Shown: positions 25,299-34,911 of the stretch, one piece after another
Position numbering within the stretch: the first letter of the stretch is position 1
Layout of the letters: every line of letters starts with the position of its first letter
Assembly: GCF_004798935.1 (NCBI RefSeq)
Contig: NZ_RAHT01000003.1
Coordinates: 124,001 to 188,000, forward strand
Source: Ningiella ruwaisensis
Lineage (GTDB): Bacteria; Pseudomonadota; Gammaproteobacteria; Enterobacterales; Alteromonadaceae
Direction of reading: 5' to 3'
Length of the DNA stretch: 64,000 bases
The notes under the pieces: model-generated
Told to the model about the DNA's origin: nothing
What the model saw: only the letters and a program-made list of their open reading frames with translations
Database searches by the model: none
Translations under genes and position numbers: made by a program

Positions 25299-26989
25299 GC
25301 CTCACCTCCTTTTTGGAAACGGCTGAAATCAACATCGAGATCTAGTTGTTCGGTAATCCTAGCCGGGAAGATTTTAAAGTTTCGAGCTGCACGGCCAGAA
25401 ACATTGCTTTTGAATGTGCCGCGAGCAGGCTCATTGGTTTGCAGCCAGCCTTGCCTCTTAAGAAGTAGCGCGGTCTGAATAACCTGATGGTCAAAATCCA
25501 GCTTAAAAGCTCGCTTGAACGCATCTCGATGGATATGCCAGCAAAGCTCGCCTCTCTCGTATCGCCACCATCCATTTTTGGCTATTTCACCGGGTAAACT
25601 CATTGAATACTGCCACTTGGGAATGATTTGCCGCAGCTGGTTCTTTATATGTCGCTCTTCAAAGTCACAATCTTCATCCTGGTTGGCTACCCATACCTCA
25701 AAGATTTTCCCGATCTCCATAATGGCGCTGCCTTTACTCCATGGAAGCGCCCCTAATTCAATGGCAAGCTCGCCAACGGAAGCAACAAAGGCGAAGCGGT
25801 CAGTTGCGAAACTTATCTGATTGTTTTTTATTAGTTCGTAGCAATCAAACCACATCGATGATATTGATTTAATTCTTGAAGTTAGTTTTTCCCTGATGTT
25901 ATCAATGGACGCGACCTGGTTTAGAAAGGGTTGAAGCGCTGTACCATGCTGGTGTGATGTTACTTGGGCTATGTGTTCAGCAAACTCTTTAGCAGAGTTG
26001 AGTTCATGTATGTGCTCGAAGGCTCCATATTTCTGAAACAGAGGAATTTCAAAAAATCGCATCAGCTGGCCAGCTTGAACTTTTCGGTTTGCTTGGGCTA
26101 GAACTTGAGCAAGGCTAATTTCTCCTGTCGAGAGCCCTACAATGTTCCAGTGATATTGCTCTTGCAGGTTGGCACTTTTGGTCGCTCTTAGCTTTGATGT
26201 GCCATTGCCTAGTTGATAAACGCCGGTCAGTACTGATTCAGGATCTGCCTGTTGGAATTCATCCAACAGAACAATCATGTTGTTGCGTGACTTAGCCCTG
26301 GCCTCTAGGCCGTTGCTGGTACTACTCCAAGAATCACAGTAATTAAAGTCTGAGCAAACAGAAGCCGCAAGTCGCAATAAGGTAGTTTTTCCATTTTTAG
26401 AATTGCCTAGGAAATGTACTAGAAATGAGTCCCAATCCAATTTGGATAGCAAAGGAGCAGCGAAAGCTGAGCACAGTGAAAAAGTCATTAAAGCATTGTT
26501 TTGGCATAAGCGGGCAACGGACTCTTGCCAATCCATAAATGTACCTTTGGAACTCAATTTCTCTGCAGAATCATTTTGGAAAATCACTTCTTGTTCACTA
26601 AAGCCCGCTACCCAGCTTGGTGTAACAAATTGATCGTAATACCAACCAGTTTGATCAACCGTAACTACAGTGTCTGTTGGTGATGATGACAAAATATAGT
26701 CAATGATGTGTTTCCAGTAACCCTGCCTGTAATGTATGTATAAGCCCGTATCAGCAAGTGTTTGAATCATAGATCGCCCTCCATCAGCAAGAATATCCTT
26801 CATTTTGAAGACTCGCTCGTGATGCTCGCCCACTCTTGAGCGCCATTGAATTAGAATGCCAAATCCTTTCTTAAAATCTGGGTCATACGTGTGAGCTTTA
26901 ACAGAGATAGGTCCCGCTATTAGTTCTGGTGGTGCGCCTTCAGGTAAAGACATCAACCCCTCATCTCGTTTCTCGATTGTTAAGTTCAT
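25295..26989 (-). CDS. DUF927-domain replicative helicase-like protein
   Basis: A 564-aa protein with a DUF927 region (about 40-330) containing a Walker A loop (GNSKNGKTTLLRLA) and an acidic Walker B (MIVLLDEFQQ). DUF927 proteins are ring ATPases encoded by satellites, integrative elements and phages, and are thought to act as replicative helicases for the excised element. The C-terminal part has winged-helix-like sequence. It forms an operon with the two small DNA-binding genes downstream. No primase or replication origin was recognised. Confidence 0.8.
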   Translation of the reverse strand: MNLTIEKRDEGLMSLPEGAPPELIAGPISVKAHTYDPDFKKGFGILIQWRSRVGEHHERVFKMKDILADGGRSMIQTLADTGLYIHYRQGYWKHIIDYILSSSPTDTVVTVDQTGWYYDQFVTPSWVAGFSEQEVIFQNDSAEKLSSKGTFMDWQESVARLCQNNALMTFSLCSAFAAPLLSKLDWDSFLVHFLGNSKNGKTTLLRLAASVCSDFNYCDSWSSTSNGLEARAKSRNNMIVLLDEFQQADPESVLTGVYQLGNGTSKLRATKSANLQEQYHWNIVGLSTGEISLAQVLAQANRKVQAGQLMRFFEIPLFQKYGAFEHIHELNSAKEFAEHIAQVTSHQHGTALQPFLNQVASIDNIREKLTSRIKSISSMWFDCYELIKNNQISFATDRFAFVASVGELAIELGALPWSKGSAIMEIGKIFEVWVANQDEDCDFEERHIKNQLRQIIPKWQYSMSLPGEIAKNGWWRYERGELCWHIHRDAFKRAFKLDFDHQVIQTALLLKRQGWLQTNEPARGTFKSNVSGRAARNFKIFPARITEQLDLDVDFSRFQKGGEA

Positions 26990-27174
26990 TGCAAATCCTC
27001 AGTGGATTGGCTGCAGCGCAATAGTTTCAGATCTTTTCAATTGATTTCGTCGACGTGATGATGGTACCGATTTTTGAGGTGAAAGAAGGCATCTGTAATT
27101 GCCCATTTTGGTACTGAAGAGAACTTGACATGGAGTAATACTGTGTTTTTGATTTTTGTTTATCTTGTGGTTTT

Positions 27175-27259
27175 TTTTAATACCTAGGGTGTTACAATAC
27201 TACTTGGAGTAAACCTCTGGTTTGGTTTGCGTATAATATTCACACCCTAGGTATTAAAA
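27175..27259. promoter_or_regulatory. AbiE promoter with 18-bp inverted operators
   Basis: Perfect 18-bp inverted repeat: TTTTAATACCTAGGGTGT at 27175-27192 and its reverse complement at 27242-27259. Each arm contains the palindrome CCTAGG. A TATAAT at 27232-27237 lies between them, and the right arm runs up to the A of the abiEi start codon, leaving no room for a normal ribosome site. Known AbiEi antitoxins bind inverted repeats in their promoter and repress it. Confidence 0.8.
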
Positions 27260-28050
27260 TGTCATCCAAGATAAACTGGTTGGTAGCCAATGCATATCCT
27301 GGAGCCCTTGTGCTACAGCAATGGCTGACTGAGAACGGAATTAGCTATTCCTTAGCTCAAAAATATGCGCAGAGTGGTTGGCTTAGGAAGCTATCTTCTG
27401 GCGTTTATTATCGGCCAAGCGCAAGAGATGATGTTAAGCCGGGCTGGGTGGATGCTCTACAAGCGATGGACACACAGTTGCACCATCGTGTTCATCTGGC
27501 TGGGTTAAGCAGCTTAACTCACCAAGGGCTGAGCCACTATTTACAGCTAAGTAAAGAACAAGTTTGGATAGGGGTGAAGAACAAACAATCATTGCCTAAG
27601 TGGTTTCGTGAATTTCCCAAGCAAAATTGGTTTTATTGTGGTAACCATAAACTTGAAGCTGTCTCTGAAAAGGACCTAAAAGTGATTACGGTTAAAGGAA
27701 AAGAGTTAAAAGCTAGTTGCCCAGAGCTTGCTGCTTACGAAGTTGTTGATGCAATAGGGAAGCAAATTTCTTTTGAGCATGCAGCAGAGCTTTTTCAAGG
27801 CCTTGTAAACCTGAGTCCTAGAAAGGTGCAATCTCTCCTTGAACGTAGTAGCTCGGTTCAAACCAATAGAGTGTTTTTGTTTTTGAGTCATTATCATGGG
27901 CATCAGTGGACTCAGCGCATTGATGAAACAAAGATCGCATTAGGTTCAGGAAAGCGTCAGGTGGTAGAGCAAGGGCGATTTGATGAGCGTTACCAAATCA
28001 CAGTGCCAGAAATATTAAGTGTAAAAAAAGAAGAAGCAAACAATGGATAG
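27259..28050 (+). CDS. abiEi: AbiEi-family antitoxin
   Basis: A 263-aa antitoxin of a type IV toxin-antitoxin pair. The N-terminal winged-helix (LVLQQWLTENGISYSLAQKYAQSGWLRKLSSGVYYRP) binds the operator; the C-terminal domain (ELAAYEVVDAIGKQISFEHAAELFQGLVNLSP) is the AbiEi antitoxin domain. It autoregulates from the inverted repeats and counters AbiEii. It overlaps abiEii by 8 bp. Translation appears to start with almost no leader and no Shine-Dalgarno. Confidence 0.87.
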   Translation: MSSKINWLVANAYPGALVLQQWLTENGISYSLAQKYAQSGWLRKLSSGVYYRPSARDDVKPGWVDALQAMDTQLHHRVHLAGLSSLTHQGLSHYLQLSKEQVWIGVKNKQSLPKWFREFPKQNWFYCGNHKLEAVSEKDLKVITVKGKELKASCPELAAYEVVDAIGKQISFEHAAELFQGLVNLSPRKVQSLLERSSSVQTNRVFLFLSHYHGHQWTQRIDETKIALGSGKRQVVEQGRFDERYQITVPEILSVKKEEANNG

Positions 28051-28981
28051 AGAGAGCCCTTATTACAAGCAGGTTTCACTGCTGATTAGAATGTTACCAG
28101 TGGTTGCAACAGAACCTTCATTTGCACTCAAAGGTGGTACAGCTATCAACTTATTTGTGAGAGATTTTCCACGCTTGTCTGTGGATATTGATCTTGCTTA
28201 TCTTCCTCTTGAACCGAGAAATGAAGCTCTAGCAAATGTAAAAGCAGCATTGCAACGTATAACCGATTTAATCAACAAAGAACCTGAGAACCGACCTGTA
28301 TTGCAGGACCATAGGTTAGATGAATTGCGTATTGTTGTTACAAGTCCTAATGCAACAATTAAAATAGAAGTCTCTCCGGTTGCAAGAGGTACGTTGCATA
28401 AGCCAGATAGCTTAGCTGTCCAAGAATCAGTTGAAGAAGAGTTTGGTTATGCAGAGATTCCTGTAGTTAGTCTGCCCGATCTTTATGGCGGAAAACTATG
28501 TGCTGCCATGGATCGCCAGCACCCTCGCGATCTGTTTGATGTTCGTATGCTGCTTGCAGAGGAAGGTATTTCACGAGATATCTTTGTTGGATTCATTACT
28601 TACGTACTAAGCCACCCAAGACCTATCAATGAGGTTATGGCTCCTAACTGGCAACCTCTTGATGATAAGTTTCAAGCTGAGTTCGATGGCATGACTTTTG
28701 AACCCGTTGAGTTAAACGACTTAATTTCTATAAGGCCAGCGATGGTAGCTGCACTACAAGCCCATTTCACAGAAAAAGATCGCTCATTTTTGTTGTCATT
28801 CAAACAAGGGAATCCTGATTGGTCACTGTTTGACTACCCAGATGCAGCAGAACTGCCAGCTATACGCTGGAAGCTACAAAACATAGCTAAGTTAGCTAAG
28901 AATCAAGAAAAACATGTAGAGCAGCTAACTAAGTTAGAGTCTGTACTTGATGAGTGGCTTAAGCAAGCTAACTCCAATTAA
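28043..28981 (+). CDS. abiEii: AbiEii-family nucleotidyltransferase toxin
   Basis: A 312-aa DNA-polymerase-beta-like nucleotidyltransferase. The signature GGTAINLFVRDFPRLSVDID at residues 31-50 holds the GG-T/S motif and the DxD-type metal ligands. AbiEii toxins stop growth, for example by adding nucleotides to tRNA acceptor ends, and give abortive phage infection. The site looks intact. It is coupled to abiEi and sits just before a Mod/Res pair, forming a block of defence functions inside the yicC island. Confidence 0.88.
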   Translation: MDRESPYYKQVSLLIRMLPVVATEPSFALKGGTAINLFVRDFPRLSVDIDLAYLPLEPRNEALANVKAALQRITDLINKEPENRPVLQDHRLDELRIVVTSPNATIKIEVSPVARGTLHKPDSLAVQESVEEEFGYAEIPVVSLPDLYGGKLCAAMDRQHPRDLFDVRMLLAEEGISRDIFVGFITYVLSHPRPINEVMAPNWQPLDDKFQAEFDGMTFEPVELNDLISIRPAMVAALQAHFTEKDRSFLLSFKQGNPDWSLFDYPDAAELPAIRWKLQNIAKLAKNQEKHVEQLTKLESVLDEWLKQANSN

Positions 28982-29019
28982 CTTTATAAAAGTATTAACA
29001 ATAATTCTAAGGAGTAGGT

Positions 29020-31140
29020 GTGTCACGGTTAACTGATCTCATCGCCCAAGCAAAAGCAAAAGACCCACAAATGGGCGCTGATTTAGAGCGAGAGTTTAGG
29101 GCTCTTTCATCACGTCGTTCATTTGGTTTGAATTTCGAGCGTCATCGCCCTGAAAACGTTGAACTCCCGCAGCGTCCTGTGCGTAAAGGTGACAAAGTTC
29201 GTGTACTTCCGCCCCGCGGAGATACATCCAAAGGTGATCAAAGACTTTGGGTCGTGAAGCAATTTGAAATGCTGGAAGGTAAAAAAGTTGCTCATCTTGT
29301 TGAGCGCTATGCAGTAGAACCAGAAACTAAACAAGTGGACGTTACTGATCTTGTTGTTGTAGCTGAATTTCGAGACAAGATTTATCCAGGACTTGTGAGC
29401 ACTGGGAAAGTTGAGAGAGGTGGCGATAAACCATTTCATTCGGTGATTAATGGTGAAAACTACCATGTTTTGAAAGCCCTAACTTTTACCCATCGGGGCA
29501 AAATTGACGCCATTTATATTGATCCGCCCTACAATACCGGTGCCAGAGATTGGAAATATAACAACGATTATGTTGAATCTGAAGATTTGTATCGTCATTC
29601 CAAATGGTTAGCTTTTATGGAGCGACGGTTAAAAGTCGCGAAAGAACTTTTGAATCCCGATGACTCAATCCTTATTGCTACTATTGATGAAAAAGAGTAC
29701 TTGAGGTTAGGGCTTCTGTTAGAACAGATATTTCCTGAGGCTCATATTCAAATGATTTCGAGCGTCATTAATCCCAAAGGTACGGGGAGATCTACATACT
29801 TTTCACGTACTGATGAATACATATTTGTTTGCTTTTTTGGAAAAGCTGCAGTTCCTGACAGAATCGGAGATGGGGAAGAGTCTGAAGTTCGTTGGAGATA
29901 CCTAAGACGAACTGATGTTGAGTCCGCGCGAGGCACAAAGAAAGGTGGGCCTGCTCAATTTTACCCTATCTACGTTAACAATGAGACTTCACTTATAGAG
30001 CTTATAGGTGAACCTTTACCTCACAATGCAAGCCGTTCAGAAATTGCAGAGGTTCCAGGATGTACCGCTGTATTCCCAATTAGGGAAAGCGATGGAATGG
30101 AAATGAACTGGGGATTGACAGTACCTAGCTTAAAGAAGGCATTGGAAGCTGGGTATGTAAGGGTATCAGAAAATCAAAAATCTGAGCTCCAACCATATGT
30201 TTTTTCCTATCTTACAGCTCCAAATATAAAGAAAGTTGATTCTGGACTTTTGGTAAAGAAAGGTAAAAGGGAAGATGGTTCTTGGATTATTGTAGATCCG
30301 TCTGGTAAATCAGAGAGACCGACGACTAGTTGGAATGAAAAAAGTCACGAGGCAGGAGCGTACGGTACAACTCTATTGCGTGCTATGTTGCCAGGAAGAA
30401 AATTTCCATTCCCGAAAAGCTTGTATGCTGTCGAAGATGTGTTAACCCTATTTGTTAAACATAAACCTAAAGCTGTTGTCTTAGACTTTTTCTCAGGGTC
30501 AGGAACCACTTGCCATGCAGTAATGAAGATAAACAAACAAGATAATGGTGAGCGACTGTGTATATCTGTCACAAACAATGAAGTTGCAGCAGAAGAGCAC
30601 AAGCTACTGAAGGAGAATGGAAAACGCCCGGGAGATTATGACTGGGAGTGCTTGGGTATATGTGAGCATATAACAAAACCAAGAATCAAATCCGCTATTA
30701 CCGGAATGACTCCTGATGGTAAGCCTATTAATGCTAGCTATAAATTTAGAGATGAGTTCCCAATGTCTCAAGGTCTTGACGAAAATGCTGAATTTTTCAC
30801 TTTGACTTATGAAACACCAATAAGCATCAATCATAATTTAGCATTTTCAAAAATTGCTCCTCTACTTTGGTTAAGGGCTGGCTCAAGGGGAGGAAGGATT
30901 GAAGAACTTCCTCTACAAGGCTGGGATATTGCTGAAACTTACGGCGTGCTGGCAGATCTCGATAAAAGTCAGGAGTTTTGTGCAAGGGCCACCGAAAGTA
31001 AAGACATGAAAATTGCTTATATAGTTACCAATGATGATCGCCGCTTTCAGTCTGTAGCGAGAAATCTTCCCAAAAATGTGGAACCTGTTCGCTTGTATGA
31101 AGCTTATCTAAACAATTTTCAGTTCACTAACGGAGAGTAA
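29020..31140 (+). CDS. Type III-like DNA methyltransferase (Mod)
   Basis: A 706-aa DNA methyltransferase of the beta arrangement: DPPYNTG at residues 168-174 precedes the SAM-binding DFFSGSGTT at 489-497, with a long target-recognition region between. It should methylate adenine in a short asymmetric site and, with the next gene, form a type III-like restriction system. The start is GTG at 29020 with AAGGAG upstream. A 150-residue N-terminal extension (KVRVLPPRGDTSKGDQRLWVV) precedes the methylase core. No simple-sequence repeat suggesting phase variation is present. The gene is 3 bp from res. Confidence 0.88.
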   Translation: MSRLTDLIAQAKAKDPQMGADLEREFRALSSRRSFGLNFERHRPENVELPQRPVRKGDKVRVLPPRGDTSKGDQRLWVVKQFEMLEGKKVAHLVERYAVEPETKQVDVTDLVVVAEFRDKIYPGLVSTGKVERGGDKPFHSVINGENYHVLKALTFTHRGKIDAIYIDPPYNTGARDWKYNNDYVESEDLYRHSKWLAFMERRLKVAKELLNPDDSILIATIDEKEYLRLGLLLEQIFPEAHIQMISSVINPKGTGRSTYFSRTDEYIFVCFFGKAAVPDRIGDGEESEVRWRYLRRTDVESARGTKKGGPAQFYPIYVNNETSLIELIGEPLPHNASRSEIAEVPGCTAVFPIRESDGMEMNWGLTVPSLKKALEAGYVRVSENQKSELQPYVFSYLTAPNIKKVDSGLLVKKGKREDGSWIIVDPSGKSERPTTSWNEKSHEAGAYGTTLLRAMLPGRKFPFPKSLYAVEDVLTLFVKHKPKAVVLDFFSGSGTTCHAVMKINKQDNGERLCISVTNNEVAAEEHKLLKENGKRPGDYDWECLGICEHITKPRIKSAITGMTPDGKPINASYKFRDEFPMSQGLDENAEFFTLTYETPISINHNLAFSKIAPLLWLRAGSRGGRIEELPLQGWDIAETYGVLADLDKSQEFCARATESKDMKIAYIVTNDDRRFQSVARNLPKNVEPVRLYEAYLNNFQFTNGE

Positions 31141-31143
31141 GTC

Positions 31144-33744
31144 GTGAAATTTACGTTAAAAGATTACCAACGTGAGGCAGTACATGACTCGCTCAACCGA
31201 TTGGATAAAGCAAAGAAACGCTGGCATGAGGATGGCGATGTTCATGCGTTCTCGTTAACGGCCACCACTGGTGCAGGTAAAACAGTTATGGCTGCAGCTG
31301 CATTCGAGGCATTGTTCTATGGGGATGATGAATTTGACTTTGAAGCTGACCCCGGCGCGGTTGTTATATGGTTTAGTGATGATCCATCTTTGAATGAGCA
31401 AACACGCTTTCGTTTAATGGAGGCGGCTGACAAACTAAACCACACGGACCTTGTTGTGGTAGAGAACTCTTTCAGTTTGGAGAAATTTGAATCTGGAAAA
31501 GTGTACTTTCTGAACACTCAGAAGTTGAGTAAAAATAGTCTTCTAGTTCGAGGGTTCGATCCCGATGCTCAAAATTCTGCGCAAAACGAGTTATTTCCTG
31601 AGATTCGTCCAGATCTGCGTTCACACACTATCTGGGAAGTGATTCGCAATACAATTGAAGACCCCAATTTAACCTTGTATCTCGTTCTTGATGAGGCGCA
31701 TCGTGGTATGGGCTCTAAGAGCAAAGCTGCTCAGAATGATAAGTCAACTATTGTTAAAAGACTAATTAACGGTTCCGGCTCTGTGCCTGCAATTCCTGTT
31801 GTTTGGGGTATTTCCGCGACAGTAGAGCGCTTTAATCAAGCTATGAGTGTAGCTGAAGGTCGAAGTACACTACCTAACGTTGTTGTTGACCCTTCGAGAG
31901 TACAAGAGTCGGGATTGTTAAAGGATACGATTATCCTCGATATTCCTGATGAAGCAGGTCAATTCGATACAGTTCTGGTGAGAAGAGCGACAGATAAGAT
32001 TGTTGAATCAAGCCAAGCTTGGGCAGAGTATACAGCTGCTGAAGGACTTCAGCCAATGCTACCCTTGATGATACTTCAAGTACCAAACAAGCCTAACCCA
32101 GATGATATCAGTCGTGCATTAGATACTATTTTTGAACGTTGGCCTGATCTTAAAAATACAAATATTGCTCATGTATTTGGTGAAAGAACCACGATGAACT
32201 TTGGCCGTCATACAGTGTATTACACGCAACCAGAAAGAGTTCAGGATGATACAGAAATACGAGTACTGATTGCAAAAGATGCAATCAGTACTGGGTGGGA
32301 TTGCCCTCGAGCTGAGGTGATGGTCTCGTTTAGACCTGCGAAGGATCAAACCCACATTACGCAGTTACTAGGGCGAATGGTTCGAACACCGTTAGCTCGC
32401 AGAATTCCTGGTAACGACAGGCTAAATGCTGTGGATTGTTTGCTGCCATTTTTCGACAAGAAGTCTGTTGAAGCGGTAGCAGAGTCGTTAATGCATGGGA
32501 GCTTTAGCGAAGGTGAAGCGCCTATCCAAGGGCGTCGTGTACTTATTAATCCTGTTAAGCTGGAGCCTAATACTAAAGTTAGCAACGATATCTGGGAAAT
32601 TTTTTCAAATATCCCCTCCCAGATATTACCGCAGAAAGTTGCTAAGCCTATCAAGCGTTTGACGGCTTTGGCACATGAGTTATCGCAGGACCAACTGTTG
32701 GAAAACGCAGGAAAGAGAGCTCATGAAGAGATGCACAAAGTGCTAAATGCTGCGTGCGCACGTTATTCGACACAGGTTGCGGAAGCAAGAAAAGATGTAC
32801 TGACAGTAGATGGAAAAAGCTTGAGAGCCGATTTAGGTGGAAAGAGTATGTCTTTTGATGACTTCGTTGAAGAGGCCGATTACACAGTAATTGAAGATGC
32901 GTACAAACGTGCAGCTCGAGCGTTTAGTCCAGATTTAGCCAGAACATATGCTGAGCACCTCGCGGATAACAATCCAGTTGCTGATTCAAGAGAAGAGGCT
33001 TTAATGGATGCTCATGTTGACATTGCAGCTCTTGGATTGGTTAAGGATGTTTCTGAATACTTAAACTCAGAAGCTGAAAAATTGGCCAATCAATGGTTCA
33101 AAGAGCATCGAGTTTCAATAAAGAACCTCACGGATGTGCGCCAAGATGTTTATCGCCAAATTCGAGAGATGAGCAAAGAGCCACAGGACGTCGATCTATC
33201 TCTTCCTAAAACATGGATGGAACCAACAACGGAAAGGCTTGCTGACGGTTCGGAAGTGCTTTTGCCAACTTTTGACTCCCATTTAATGTCGAAGGACGAT
33301 GGTCTTTTCCCTGCTATATTAAATGACTGGGAAATTAAGGTAATAGAGCATGAGACTAATAGAGATGGATTTGAAGCATGGTACAGAAATCCTTCTCGAG
33401 GTAGCCAAGATAGTTTAGGCATAGCATATCTCGATAATGGTGAATATAAATTATTGCGACCGGATTTTATCTTCTTTGCGAGAAAGCCTGACGGAACGAT
33501 CGCAGTTGATATCGTCGATCCACATAGCTTGCATTTAAGCGATGCCTTGCCTAAGTTGAAAGGACTTGCTGAATATGCAGAGAAACATGCAGGGAAATAT
33601 CGTCGAATAGAGTCTGTTGCGGCCTTTAATGGGAAGTTAAAGGTGTTAGATCTCATGGAACCAACGGTGAGAAAACAAGTTTTAGATTCAGATAATGCTA
33701 AATCGCTTTTCGAAAGTGAGTTGGCCTTTGATTATTTGAACTAA
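31144..33744 (+). CDS. Type III-like restriction helicase (Res)
   Basis: An 866-aa SF2 ATPase. Walker A TTGAGKT is near residues 41-47, DEAH at 183-186, and motif VI-like QLLGRMVRTPLARR near 410. The C-terminal region contains RPDFIFF (772-778) and AVDIVDPH (787-794), where a PD-(D/E)xK endonuclease would have PD...D/E-x-K; here the last position is Val, so the nuclease motif is atypical. The start is GTG. It would translocate or cleave DNA with the Mod protein. A large inverted repeat terminates the operon. Confidence 0.83.
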   Translation: MKFTLKDYQREAVHDSLNRLDKAKKRWHEDGDVHAFSLTATTGAGKTVMAAAAFEALFYGDDEFDFEADPGAVVIWFSDDPSLNEQTRFRLMEAADKLNHTDLVVVENSFSLEKFESGKVYFLNTQKLSKNSLLVRGFDPDAQNSAQNELFPEIRPDLRSHTIWEVIRNTIEDPNLTLYLVLDEAHRGMGSKSKAAQNDKSTIVKRLINGSGSVPAIPVVWGISATVERFNQAMSVAEGRSTLPNVVVDPSRVQESGLLKDTIILDIPDEAGQFDTVLVRRATDKIVESSQAWAEYTAAEGLQPMLPLMILQVPNKPNPDDISRALDTIFERWPDLKNTNIAHVFGERTTMNFGRHTVYYTQPERVQDDTEIRVLIAKDAISTGWDCPRAEVMVSFRPAKDQTHITQLLGRMVRTPLARRIPGNDRLNAVDCLLPFFDKKSVEAVAESLMHGSFSEGEAPIQGRRVLINPVKLEPNTKVSNDIWEIFSNIPSQILPQKVAKPIKRLTALAHELSQDQLLENAGKRAHEEMHKVLNAACARYSTQVAEARKDVLTVDGKSLRADLGGKSMSFDDFVEEADYTVIEDAYKRAARAFSPDLARTYAEHLADNNPVADSREEALMDAHVDIAALGLVKDVSEYLNSEAEKLANQWFKEHRVSIKNLTDVRQDVYRQIREMSKEPQDVDLSLPKTWMEPTTERLADGSEVLLPTFDSHLMSKDDGLFPAILNDWEIKVIEHETNRDGFEAWYRNPSRGSQDSLGIAYLDNGEYKLLRPDFIFFARKPDGTIAVDIVDPHSLHLSDALPKLKGLAEYAEKHAGKYRRIESVAAFNGKLKVLDLMEPTVRKQVLDSDNAKSLFESELAFDYLN

Positions 33745-33760
33745 TTTTCTGTATGGATTG

Positions 33761-33811
33761 TTAAATGGCCAATCGGTATCCCTTAAGATGGGTTACTAGT
33801 TGGCCATTTAA
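33761..33811. terminator. Bidirectional terminator-like inverted repeat
   Basis: 12-bp arms TTAAATGGCCAA / TTGGCCATTTAA separated by 27 bp, between the converging res and ImmA/IrrE genes. Confidence 0.65.
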
Positions 33812-33817
33812 GATAGT

Positions 33818-34906
33818 TTAAACGGAACGCAAAGGTGGAGGGGGTAACATTAGACTGTAACGCTCCTTCAAAAGCTGTCGGCTTAAACCACTATTAGCGA
33901 TAAGGTTTTCAAGAGTGTGAATATCTAGTAATTCTATAGCTCTTTGAAGCATCATAGGGTGCTCTATATTCATCAGTTCATCTCCCCTTTCAACCTTTGC
34001 AAAGCCATTTCTTGAGAGGTAGATATAACCTGATTTAGCTTTGTCACTAGTTATCAGTCCGAGAGCCTTTGCTCTATATAGAATTGCTTTAAGGCTGACG
34101 CCCCATCGAACTTTCATTTCAACAAGCGCATCCCAATTAAAGTATGAGCCTCTTACTCTTGGAAACTCTGCAACGAAAGAGCTTCTTGGCATTAAAAATG
34201 CGCTAGCAAAGTTATTAGCTTGTTGTTCAGTGGCTCGACAACCTGTCTCAATACCTTGGTGCATAATTAGATGGCCTAACTCGTGTGCAAAATCAAAGCG
34301 AAGCCTACCTGGACTCTGTTTCGTTGTATTTCTTACAATTAATGGACGAGACGTATATATAGAGAATGCGTCAATGCGTTCATCAGCATCAGCAAGATTG
34401 ACAACAATACAACCTAGTTTCTCTAGCAATTTTATCATGTTAGATATCGGGCCTAAGCCAAGACCGAACTCTTTTCTTGCGCGTTCAGCGAGAAGCTCAA
34501 TATCTTTCACCGACCTGAACTCATGATCTTCTGCTGAAAAGATGCTTACTTCCGGGAAGCCTACTTCATCTTCTATAGCAGAAACAAAATGACTATCAAG
34601 CATTTCTACTTGAGCCATTATTGTTTTTTTGAGTGTTTGAGTTGACGATCTCAAGCTTCTAAAATGGCATTGTTCAGCTTCAATGGTCTTTGCTCTTGGC
34701 CTAAAGAAGAAGCTTGTATTGACCGAAAGAAGACTACTAAGAAGTTCTATTTGTGCATCCGATGGAGAAGCATTGTTTTCTAGCCTAGACGCATATTGTC
34801 TTGTTACCTGTAAAGCTTCTCCTACATCTGCTAGCGATAGACCAGCAGCTACTCGCGCCAATTTTAGTTGCTCGCCGTTAAAACGATTAACAGCTTGATA
34901 AATCAT
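33818..34906 (-). CDS. XRE-ImmA/IrrE regulator-peptidase
   Basis: A 362-aa protein joining an N-terminal XRE helix-turn-helix (LKLARVAAGLSLADVGEALQ, about residues 14-60) to an ImmA/IrrE-type zinc peptidase (HELGHLIMH, HExxH at 208-212, with a downstream ATEQQANNFASAFLMP segment carrying the third ligand). ImmA-type peptidases cleave repressors after damage and so control mobile elements or toxins; fused forms often regulate the neighbouring gene. It lies 5 bp after a 198-aa gene of unknown function, so the two probably work together, perhaps as toxin-antitoxin or as a damage-responsive switch of the island. Confidence 0.86.
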   Translation of the reverse strand: MIYQAVNRFNGEQLKLARVAAGLSLADVGEALQVTRQYASRLENNASPSDAQIELLSSLLSVNTSFFFRPRAKTIEAEQCHFRSLRSSTQTLKKTIMAQVEMLDSHFVSAIEDEVGFPEVSIFSAEDHEFRSVKDIELLAERARKEFGLGLGPISNMIKLLEKLGCIVVNLADADERIDAFSIYTSRPLIVRNTTKQSPGRLRFDFAHELGHLIMHQGIETGCRATEQQANNFASAFLMPRSSFVAEFPRVRGSYFNWDALVEMKVRWGVSLKAILYRAKALGLITSDKAKSGYIYLSRNGFAKVERGDELMNIEHPMMLQRAIELLDIHTLENLIANSGLSRQLLKERYSLMLPPPPLRSV

Positions 34907-34911
34907 TTTTT

